From: Mariprofundaceae bacterium | GTDB taxonomy: Bacteria; Pseudomonadota; Zetaproteobacteria; Mariprofundales; Mariprofundaceae | Reading direction: 5' to 3' | Assembly (NCBI GenBank): GCA_030950825.1 | Contig: JAUZQT010000114.1 | Span: 1-23,240, forward strand | Length of the DNA: 23,240 nt | Shown: positions 1 to 5,195 of the stretch, piece after piece | Position numbering within the stretch: position 1 is the stretch's first letter | Layout of the letters: each line of letters begins with the position of its first letter | Notes under the pieces: generated by a model | Told to the model about the DNA's origin: nothing | The model's input: the letters and a program-made list of their open reading frames with translations, nothing else | Database searches by the model: none | Made by a program: the position numbers and the translations under genes

Positions 1-1
1 T

Positions 2-145
2 TCTCCCAAAGGAACGACCTCTCCTGTTGGGTTGGGGTATAATGCAAGGATGTTGGATTTTGTAGAGAACTATTGGGATTTGAGCAGAGCTTCTAGTAAA
101 TCAGATAGTTTAAAACGAATGATGAATGCAATAGGTGCTGTATAG
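2..145 (+). CDS. C-terminal end of an unknown protein (partial)
   Basis: An open frame enters from the left edge of the window and runs 47 codons to a TAG stop at 143-145. The visible tail is moderately hydrophilic and ends in MMNAIGAV. I do not recognise the family, and the start and most of the protein lie outside the window. It is on the plus strand and is followed by about 55 bases of AT-rich sequence, a run of nine G at 191-199 and then a MITE-like element. The frame could be the end of a real gene or a chance open frame; its length alone does not decide. Confidence 0.4.
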   Translation, partial: SPKGTTSPVGLGYNARMLDFVENYWDLSRASSKSDSLKRMMNAIGAV

Positions 146-202
146 TAAGTAATTACAATTATTGAATGTTCTGGCGGTTAAATAAAATTAGGGGGGGGGT
201 AA

Positions 203-284
203 CTAGGAGGCTGTCCGAGAATAGAAAGGCCTACTGCGAAACCCCCATTTCGGCCATGATCTCTATTCTCGGACAGCCTCCTAG
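203..284. mobile_element. 74-bp MITE-like element with CTAG flanks
   Basis: Bases 203-225 and 262-284 are a perfect 23-bp inverted repeat. The outer four bases on both sides are CTAG, so the element proper is 207-280, beginning GAGGCTGTCCGAGAATAGA and ending in its complement. The 36-base centre is itself partly palindromic (237-241 pairs with 248-252, GGCC at 228-231 with GGCC at 252-255). CTAG target duplications and GAGGCTGT-type ends are known from IS5-group insertion sequences, so this is probably a non-autonomous derivative; that assignment is inferred. There is no transposase in it. As RNA it would fold into a long hairpin and might act as a terminator or stability element. Confidence 0.7.
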
Positions 285-300
285 ATTAAATATTATTTGG

Positions 301-338
301 CAGGGATAGTAAGCTGAAGGCTTTTAGCTCGCATTATT
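301..338 (-). repeat. Degenerate copy of a dispersed repeat tail
   Basis: Read on the minus strand this segment starts AATAATGCGAGCTAAAAG and ends CAGCTTACTATCCCTG. The minus-strand sequence at 2845-2806 reads AATAATGCGGGCTAGAGC and then AGCTTCCTATCCCGATT, so the two align with one gap of about five bases. The end also resembles the 3' end of the intron-like element at 22830. Homology is by eye only. Confidence 0.4.
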
Positions 339-474
339 CTAGAGTTACGTCTGCAACGAGCATTTGCGTTTGCACATCAAGATGGGTTGCTTGCTGTGTT
401 TGATGATGCAGCAAAGTGATTCGATTGGTTGTGTGAATGATAATGCTTTGCTATCTGCCACCGCATAAGGGAAA

Positions 475-531
475 TCGTTGCGGAAAAACGCACGCAGACA
501 GGCAGCAGTATTTGTGAATAATGCGGCTTAG
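475..531 (+). repeat. Degenerate copy of the repeat carried by the 2841-3022 pseudogene
   Basis: Plus-strand TCGTTGCGGA at 475-484 followed by GGCAGCA, TTTGT and AATAATGCGG between 501 and 526 matches, in the same order and spacing, the minus-strand sequence from 2885 down to 2834, which is the 3' end of the small frameshifted gene there. It therefore looks like a remnant of the same gene or element, in opposite orientation. The upstream part of that gene is not recognisable here. Confidence 0.4.
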
Positions 532-606
532 CGTCAAACGGCACAAAAACAGCGGTGGCAGTAAAAGAACAACAAATCAGAATAATTACAAGGGGAGAAT
601 GAAATC

Positions 607-1185
607 ATGGGTATAGAACAAGCGTTGCAGGCACGTAGTGAGTCCAAATGTGAGCTGTGTGCAGCAACTGAAAAATTGGCTGTCTATGAAGTTCCACCAA
701 GCGCCGATATTGGTGCAGAGCAGTGCATACTGGCCTGTGAAATGTGCCGTGATCAGATCGAGAATCCTGAAAAGGTGAATGCCAACCACTGGCGTTGTTT
801 GAATGATAGCATGTGGAGTCAGGTGCCTGCTGTGCAAGTGATGGCATGGCGTATGTTGACCCGCTTGCGCCATGAAGGCTGGCCGCAAGATTTGTTGGAT
901 ATGATGTATTTAGAAGGTGATGTGAAAGTTTGGGCAGAATCAGGTATGGCAAGTGATACCGAGAATGCCGTGGTACATCAAGATAGCAATGGCGCTGTTC
1001 TTGAAATTGGTGACACGGTGACCTTGATTAAGGATTTGAATGTGAAAGGTGGTGGCTTTACCGCCAAACGTGGTACCGCTGTGCGAAATATTCGATTGGT
1101 CGCAGATAATGCTGAGCATATTGAAGGGCGTGTAAGCAGCCAGTTGATTGTAATTCTTACGCAGTTTGTGAAAAAATCCAATTGA
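607..1185 (+). CDS. phnA: PhnA-family zinc-ribbon protein
   Basis: A 192-residue protein of the PhnA/YjdM family. The N-terminal part has a zinc-ribbon pattern with cysteines at 15 and 18 (CELC) and at 44 and 47 (CEMC). The C-terminal part (about residues 130-190) is the PhnA domain, recognisable from its IGDTVTLIKDLNVKGGG start, the following KRGT and the NIRLV strand. The family was named from a phosphonate operon, but its members are not required for phosphonate breakdown and the molecular role is unsettled. No phosphonate genes are nearby. The start at 607 has a good ribosome binding site, AGGGGAG at 591-597. The next gene follows in the same direction after about 40 bases, so the two may be co-transcribed. 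Confidence 0.85.
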   Translation: MGIEQALQARSESKCELCAATEKLAVYEVPPSADIGAEQCILACEMCRDQIENPEKVNANHWRCLNDSMWSQVPAVQVMAWRMLTRLRHEGWPQDLLDMMYLEGDVKVWAESGMASDTENAVVHQDSNGAVLEIGDTVTLIKDLNVKGGGFTAKRGTAVRNIRLVADNAEHIEGRVSSQLIVILTQFVKKSN

Positions 1186-1224
1186 TACGGATGACTTATG
1201 TTAGAAAGCCATAAGGGAGCATAT

Positions 1225-2256
1225 ATGCGTGCAATGATGATTCACAAGGCTGGCGCTGCAAACCTCTTGCAAGCGATTGATATACATAAACCAAGTATCA
1301 CTGAACCCAATCAAGTATTGGTGCAAGTTTTTGCTGCGGGAGTGAATCCCATTGATAGCAAACTTCGTGGCAATGGGATGTTTTTTCCAGATGCCTACCC
1401 TGCCATCTTGGGTTGTGATGGCGCGGGCGTTGTAGAAGCTGTGGGTAGTGATGTTGATGTTTTTTCGCCGGGTGATGCTGTGTATTATTGTTATGGCGGA
1501 CTTGGCCAGCGACATGAGCAACAATCACAAGGCAATTATGCGGAATATATCGTTGTGCCATCGGAATTTCTTGCCAGAAAACCTGAATCAATGGGTTATT
1601 TACAAGCCGCCGCTGCACCGTTGATATTGATTACTGCTTGGGAATCTTTGTTTGATCGCGCAGCTTTGCAATCGGGTCAAAAGGTGTTTATACATGCTGG
1701 CGCTGGTGGTGTTGGGCATGTAGCTATTCAACTGGCAAAGATAGCTGGTTGCGAGGTGGCCGCAACGGTGAGTGATGGCGAAAAAGAAGCGTTTGTTCGA
1801 CAACTGGGCGCTGATAAGGTGATTGATTATACACGTGAAGATGTCGCCGAGGCATTGCTTGCTTGGACGGATGGGAAGGGGGTGAATGTTGCCTTAGATA
1901 CAGTCGGCGGTGATGCCTTCGAGCAGTTAATTCCCGCAATGGCGCACTACAGTGATTTGGTCAGTATTTTGCAAGTTCCAAAAACAAGCAACTGGAAAGC
2001 CTTGCGTATGAAGAATGTTCGAGTATCGCAAGAGTTAATGCTTGCACCGATGCTGTCAGATATAAAAGCAGGGGCGCAACATCACGCCGCTATTCTGGAA
2101 CAATGTGCACAGCTCATTGATGCTGAGAAATTGCAAGTTCATGTCAGCAAGATATTGCCGCTGGAAGATGCTGCGCAAGCGCACCAGATGATCGAAAAAG
2201 GGCATATGCAAGGTAAAATAGTGTTAGCTATTGCGGGTGAGGAAATAATTGAATAA
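1225..2256 (+). CDS. Zinc-less quinone oxidoreductase (MDR family)
   Basis: A 343-residue medium-chain dehydrogenase/reductase of the NAD(P)H:quinone oxidoreductase type. The N-terminal catalytic domain has the family block AAGVNPIDSKLR. The nucleotide-binding fold carries the motif HAGAGGVGHVAIQLAK at about residues 155-170. The position where zinc alcohol dehydrogenases have the catalytic GHE reads GCDGAG, so this is likely a zinc-independent enoyl or quinone reductase; the substrate cannot be told. I chose the ATG at 1225, beginning MRAMMIHKAG, because AAGGGA at 1213-1218 is correctly spaced and the protein then starts as the family does. An in-frame ATG at 1198 would add nine residues that look non-native. 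It is 39 bases after phnA. Confidence 0.85.
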   Translation: MRAMMIHKAGAANLLQAIDIHKPSITEPNQVLVQVFAAGVNPIDSKLRGNGMFFPDAYPAILGCDGAGVVEAVGSDVDVFSPGDAVYYCYGGLGQRHEQQSQGNYAEYIVVPSEFLARKPESMGYLQAAAAPLILITAWESLFDRAALQSGQKVFIHAGAGGVGHVAIQLAKIAGCEVAATVSDGEKEAFVRQLGADKVIDYTREDVAEALLAWTDGKGVNVALDTVGGDAFEQLIPAMAHYSDLVSILQVPKTSNWKALRMKNVRVSQELMLAPMLSDIKAGAQHHAAILEQCAQLIDAEKLQVHVSKILPLEDAAQAHQMIEKGHMQGKIVLAIAGEEIIE

Positions 2257-2583
2257 ATCAGTGGTGAAATGATTGTAACTATTCACCTCACTTACAATAT
2301 ACTTTACCAAGTTATAAAAGCTCGCCTTTGGCGCCTTGAATCCGCATTTTTATCCTACGCATAACCTGGATACTTTATTATTCCCGAGACCCTTAGAATT
2401 TTATTCTGTTTGTTTTTAACACGGGCAAGGATTCCCTGATTTTCCGTAGCTTGCTTGAATCAAGCTTACTGGTAATCACGCCATCGCCATCGCCATCAGG
2501 AAGTGCTAAGATTATTTTTCCCCAAGGAACGAATAAGGTTAGATCGTGTGAGCGGAGCGAACTTTTTATGAAGGTGGTAGAAA
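2257..2583. other. Gene-free stretch before the antitoxin gene
   Basis: No intact gene. It contains a weak hairpin just after the oxidoreductase (2263-2268 with 2282-2287), a second one (AGCTTG at 2448-2453 with CAAGCT at 2461-2466), a short hexamer repeat GCCATC x3 around 2480-2498, and a possible toxin-gene tail at 2552-2587. A minus-strand open frame crossing this region reads through the start of the antitoxin gene and is probably not a real gene. Confidence 0.5.
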
Positions 2584-2587
2584 ATGA
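2552..2587 (+). pseudogene. Possible BrnT toxin C-terminal remnant
   Basis: Directly upstream of the antitoxin, one frame reads AERTFYEGGRK and stops at TGA 2585-2587, overlapping the antitoxin ATG at 2584 as ATGA. BrnT toxins precede BrnA in the same arrangement and often end with an arginine-rich stretch followed by ER-x-FYE. A TGA lies immediately before this stretch (2549-2551) and no BrnT body is visible further upstream, so only a tail would remain. The match is short and the call is an inference. Confidence 0.35.
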
Positions 2588-2802
2588 AAAGTGAATATGA
2601 TTTATCCAAGATGCAATCAAAGAAAAAACCATATGCCTCGAAACTCAAAAAGCCTGTTACAATGAGGCTGAGCGAGGATGTTATTGATTATTTCAAATCA
2701 ATGGCAAAAGGCTCAGATATTCCTTATCAAACACTGATCAATTTATATCTACGTGATTGCCTAACGCAACAGCGGAAGCTTGATATTTCATGGCATTCAT
2801 AA
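2584..2802 (+). CDS. BrnA/CopG-like antitoxin, apparently orphan
   Basis: A 72-residue basic protein. The lysine-rich N-terminus (residues 9-23) is followed by KKPVTMRLSEDVIDYFKSMA and then GSDIPYQTLINLYLRDCL, the ribbon-helix-helix pattern of BrnA-family antitoxins. Such proteins bind the partner BrnT ribonuclease and repress their own operon. The usual upstream BrnT gene is absent apart from a possible tail of about 11 residues. The sequence GAAGGTGG upstream (2570-2577) is a workable ribosome binding site. As an orphan it may be a decaying leftover of a toxin-antitoxin pair or a stand-alone regulator. The family call is fairly secure; function without a partner is not. Confidence 0.7.
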   Translation: MKSEYDLSKMQSKKKPYASKLKKPVTMRLSEDVIDYFKSMAKGSDIPYQTLINLYLRDCLTQQRKLDISWHS

Positions 2803-2805
2803 CCC

Positions 2806-2854
2806 TAATCGGGATAGGAAGCTGCTCTAGCCCGCATTATTTACAAATGCTGCC
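2806..2854 (-). repeat. Repeat tail resembling a group II intron 3' end
   Basis: On the minus strand the segment ends GAGCAGCTTCCTATCCCGATT. The plus strand at 22811-22830 ends AGCAGCTCCCTATCCTGATT, differing at two positions across the shared bases. The preceding part (2854-2827) matches 501-531. Here the upstream sequence does not form the domain V hairpin seen at 22761, so only the extreme 3' tail would be shared. Confidence 0.4.
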
Positions 2855-3022
2855 GCGCCCTCGCTTGCTCCTTTGTCCGCAACGAATCCTTTGCCAATCG
2901 ACCGTATGCATGGCTACGGCACTCTTTCACTTTTACTCCCAGTTTGATCAATGCCCGAATGCGCTTTTTTTGGTCTGCGCCACTGTTCTCCGTAACACAA
3001 CCTTAAACGCCTTATTATCCAT
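2841..3022 (-). pseudogene. Frameshifted small basic protein gene
   Basis: On the minus strand an ATG at 3022 opens a frame reading MDNKAFKVVLRRTVAQTKK, which then hits a stop at 2948. Shifting frame by one base at the seven-T run (2965-2971) continues as KRIRALIKLGVKVKEC, then SHAYGRLAKDSLRTKEQ and ARARQHL to a TAA at 2841-2843. Together that is about 60 residues, strongly basic and plausible as protein. The homopolymer at the break suggests a slippage mutation or a sequencing error. I do not recognise the family. No good ribosome binding site precedes the ATG. Related sequence at 475-531 suggests it belongs to a repeated or mobile unit. Confidence 0.4.
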
Positions 3023-3067
3023 AAAGTGGCATATGGCTACAGAGATATGGAGTTCCTAAAATTAAAA

Positions 3068-3097
3068 ATCCTCTCAATGTATGAAAATCGTGAGGAT
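3068..3097 (-). terminator. Probable terminator downstream of ugd
   Basis: ATCCTCTCA at 3068-3076 pairs with TGAGGAT at 3091-3097 with a two-base bulge and a loop of about 14 bases. On the minus strand the stem is followed by TTTTTAATTTT (3069-3059), the expected U-tract for the ugd transcript. The plus-strand side also has TTTTT after the stem (3101-3105), so it could work in both directions. It lies about 105 bases past the ugd stop. Confidence 0.45.
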
Positions 3098-3202
3098 GCA
3101 TTTTTCGGATGAACCTAAAATACCTTTTCACAAATTACAGGAAACTCCGAAAAATTATTTTGGAGAATAGTAAGCAGTGTGTTAAAAACTATAGCTCTAC
3201 AA

Positions 3203-4369
3203 TCAACCTTCTCCAAACAAATCTCTCGTGTATACTTTTTCTTTAACATCCATCACTTCATCCGCCAGCCGATTCGCAACGATTACATCCGACATAGATT
3301 TGAATACACTTAAATCTTTTATTACTTTTGAGCGAAAAAATATATTTTCTTTCAACACAGGTTCATACACAACCACTTCAATGCCCTTGGCTTTAATACG
3401 CTTCATCACACCCTGAACGGACGAATCCCTAAAATTATCCGAGCCACTCTTCATAATCAACCTGTAAATACCAACAATTTTTGGATTCTTCCTAATAATG
3501 GTGTCGGCAATAAAATCTTTCCGAAAACTATTTGCCTCAACAATGGCACCAATAAGACTGCTCGGGATGCTCTCATAGTTCGCTCTTAACTGTTTCGTAT
3601 CTTTGGGCAAACAGTAACCACCATAACCAAAAGATGGGTTGCTATAATGACTCCCTATACGCGGGTCCAAACCAACCCCTTCAATCATCTTCTTACTATC
3701 CAAGCCGTGGCTTTCCGCATAACTATCCAGCTCATTAAAATAGGCGATCCGCATCGCCAAATAGGTGTTTGAGAACAATTTAATTGCTTCTGCTTCTGTT
3801 GCATTTGTAAATAATAATGGAATATCACTTTTCTTTGCCCCTTCCACCAGCAAAGAGGCAAACAGCTCAGCGCGTTCTGAACGCTCGCCTAAAATGATGC
3901 GCGAAGGATAAAGGTTGTCATATAGTGCCGTTCCTTCGCGTAAGAACTCTGGCGAAAAAATAAGCTGGTCACAACCAAGTTCTTTCTTGAGATTGGCAGT
4001 AAAGCCAACTGGAACCGTTGATTTAATGATAATCACAGCGCATGGATTCAAACGAATCACGTCTTTAACCACGGCTTCAACTGTTGCAGTATTAAAATAA
4101 TTTTTCACTGGGTCATAATCAGTCGGCGTCGCAATAATTACAAAGTCAGCGCCTTCATAAGCCTCTTTTGCATCCAGCGTGGCTTTAAAATCAAGTGTTT
4201 GATGACTTAAAAAGGCTTCAATATCTTTATCAGCAATGGGGGACTTACCCACATTTAACAGAGATACTTTTTCAGCAAGCACATCCAAGGCAACAACCTC
4301 ATGATTTTGTGCTAAAAGTATAGCATTGGATAAACCCACATAACCTATTCCTGCCACTGCAATTTTCAT
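3203..4369 (-). CDS. ugd: UDP-glucose 6-dehydrogenase
   Basis: A 388-residue enzyme, the normal length for short-type Ugd. It oxidises UDP-glucose to UDP-glucuronate with two NAD+, supplying capsule, exopolysaccharide or lipid A sugar pathways in the cytoplasm. The N-terminus has the NAD-binding GxGxxG loop (GIGYVG, residues 7-12). The catalytic cysteine is Cys253 in FGYGGYCLPKDTKQ, and the STVPVG and SPEFLREG blocks (about 117-122 and 139-146) are intact. It stands alone on the minus strand between mobile debris and comEA, without the glycosyltransferases usually found in a polysaccharide locus. The ATG at 4369 has only a weak AGGG upstream. The phosphoglucomutase-type enzyme at 20868-22304 could feed the same pathway. 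Confidence 0.93.
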   Translation of the reverse strand: MKIAVAGIGYVGLSNAILLAQNHEVVALDVLAEKVSLLNVGKSPIADKDIEAFLSHQTLDFKATLDAKEAYEGADFVIIATPTDYDPVKNYFNTATVEAVVKDVIRLNPCAVIIIKSTVPVGFTANLKKELGCDQLIFSPEFLREGTALYDNLYPSRIILGERSERAELFASLLVEGAKKSDIPLLFTNATEAEAIKLFSNTYLAMRIAYFNELDSYAESHGLDSKKMIEGVGLDPRIGSHYSNPSFGYGGYCLPKDTKQLRANYESIPSSLIGAIVEANSFRKDFIADTIIRKNPKIVGIYRLIMKSGSDNFRDSSVQGVMKRIKAKGIEVVVYEPVLKENIFFRSKVIKDLSVFKSMSDVIVANRLADEVMDVKEKVYTRDLFGEG

Positions 4370-4378
4370 TTATTTAGC

Positions 4379-4407
4379 CCTATACCGACGTACTGTGCAA
4401 AACTCAA
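4379..4407 (-). promoter_or_regulatory. Possible promoter of ugd, very close to the ATG
   Basis: Minus strand TTGAGT (4407-4402), 17-base spacer, TATAGG (4384-4379). Each hexamer matches the sigma-70 consensus at four of six positions. Transcription would begin within a few bases of the ugd ATG, giving a nearly leaderless message. The weak match makes this tentative. Confidence 0.25.
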
Positions 4408-4586
4408 TCCTCGTAACTATTCAACATGCTCACAAGGTGTCCAACCTATCTCTAAAAAACGTCACTCCCAAGTGCCTGGCTGTGCGTGTCGCACGCAGAC
4501 ATTCGAGGATGATGACACAATGGATATATCGAATAAATCAATAATGAGCTGAATTCAGGAATAATTACAATTCATCAAAGATGAAG

Positions 4587-4609
4587 AAGGCACGGCATAT
4601 GCCGGCCTT
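4587..4609 (-). terminator. Hairpin downstream of comEA, possible terminator
   Basis: Minus strand AAGGC (4609-4605) pairs with GCCTT (4591-4587), and CGGC inside it pairs with GCCG around an ATAT loop, with one unpaired base. The following minus-strand bases are only mildly T-rich, CTTCATCTTTG, so termination would be weak. It starts about 19 bases after the comEA stop. Confidence 0.4.
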
Positions 4610-4627
4610 TCAAAATACAATCACACG

Positions 4628-4957
4628 TTAATCGTCCGGCTTATCGCTTTTTTTCTTACTATCATCTCCATCGTCTTTTTCCTCATCCGAATCGGAAACA
4701 GTCAAGTCATCCTCAATTTTTGCCAGCTTCTTCTTGCCAATGCCTTTCACATCAACCAAATCATCCACCGATTTAAATCCACCATGCGCTTCGCGGTGCG
4801 CTATAATTGCTGCTGCAGTTTTTACACCAATACCCTTCAGCTGCTGCAACTGCTCTGCTGTTGCAGTGTTCAAGTCAATTTTATCACCCGCATAAGCGGA
4901 ACCTGTTAACATCAAAAAAGCTGCCATGATAGCCATCAAACTCATTTTAAAATTCAT
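4628..4957 (-). CDS. Secreted ComEA-like helix-hairpin-helix protein
   Basis: A 109-residue protein with a signal peptide (hydrophobic core about 6-18, likely cut after AYA at 21-23), followed by the ComEA-type double helix-hairpin-helix: IDLNTATAEQLQQLKGIG (about 27-44) and the second hairpin around KGIGKKKLAKI (71-81). Such proteins bind double-stranded DNA without sequence preference and act in DNA uptake in competent bacteria, in the periplasm. The last 25 residues are a highly charged D/E/K tail that most short ComEA proteins lack. The ATG at 4957 is preferred: AGGAGG (4970-4965) is 7 bases upstream. A GTG at 4960 is also in frame but too close. No other competence genes are in the window. 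Confidence 0.85.
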   Translation of the reverse strand: MNFKMSLMAIMAAFLMLTGSAYAGDKIDLNTATAEQLQQLKGIGVKTAAAIIAHREAHGGFKSVDDLVDVKGIGKKKLAKIEDDLTVSDSDEEKDDGDDSKKKSDKPDD

Positions 4958-5022
4958 CACCGAACCTCCTGTTTATAACCCTACAAATACAAAGACTATG
5001 CCAACGGTAAATCAAAACAAGT

Positions 5023-5143
5023 AAAATTCAGGCATCCTTCATATTACGCCAAAAGTAGTTGACACTTTTTTAAGATAAACCGCTATCTACATAGCATTCA
5101 GCACGAAAAGTGTAAACCACGATATGAAGGATGCCAAAATTCA
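5023..5143. mobile_element. 105-bp MITE with perfect 8-bp target duplication
   Basis: GGCATCCTTCATAT at 5031-5044 is exactly mirrored at 5122-5135. The similarity continues inward with a gap (GTAGTTGACACTTTT on the left, GTGGTTTACACTTTT when the right end is complemented). Immediately outside, AAAATTCA occurs at 5023-5030 and again at 5136-5143, a perfect 8-bp direct repeat. This is the signature of a transposition event by a small element lacking a transposase. An 8-bp duplication with GGC-type ends fits ISL3 or IS1595-type transposases, but the family is an inference. It sits 52 bases beyond the lpxB stop and about 65 bases upstream of comEA. Confidence 0.85.
5088..5116 (-). promoter_or_regulatory. 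Candidate outward promoter in the MITE, towards comEA
   Basis: Minus strand TTTACA (5116-5111; five of six bases of the -35 consensus), 17-base spacer, TATGTA (5093-5088; only three of six of the -10 consensus). It would fire leftward out of the element into comEA, whose ATG is about 125 bases away. The opposite end carries a perfect TTGACA (5059-5064) facing rightward but with no good -10. Tentative. Confidence 0.3.
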
Positions 5144-5195
5144 CCGTCTTCCTGCAAGAGCTCATCAAACCTTCCACTGTAAAAGTTTAGGCTCC

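Larger units (their letters stand above)
146..606. other. Gene-free stretch with MITE and degenerate repeats
   Basis: No convincing coding frame. It holds a nine-G homopolymer (191-199), the MITE-like palindrome (203-284) and two short segments related to sequence near 2806-2887 (301-338 in minus orientation, 475-531 in plus orientation). The rest shows stops in all frames I read. No clear promoter hexamers were found for the gene that follows; its ribosome binding site AGGGGAG is at 591-597. Confidence 0.55.

Noticed and set aside
191..199. Nine-G run, considered as a phase-variable promoter or gene tract
   Set aside because: It is not inside a coding frame, and no promoter boxes or downstream gene lie at a suitable distance; the MITE follows directly.
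2476..2500. Tandem GCCATC hexamers, considered as a CRISPR-like or regulatory repeat
   Set aside because: Only three short copies with no spacers; a small microsatellite.
2393..2632. Minus-strand open frame of 79 codons containing DGDGDG and a basic C-terminus
   Set aside because: Its start lies inside the antitoxin gene on the other strand, its first third looks like antisense sequence, and the DGDGDG comes from a short GCCATC repeat. The C-terminal third could be an old gene fragment, but there is nothing to support a family.
2790..3059. Plus-strand open frame of 89 codons
   Set aside because: It runs antisense to the frameshifted minus-strand gene and reads as low-quality protein rich in Leu, Cys and Pro.
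4482..4497. Short hairpin between ugd and comEA
   Set aside because: A 5-6 bp stem with no T-run, within what could be expected by chance.
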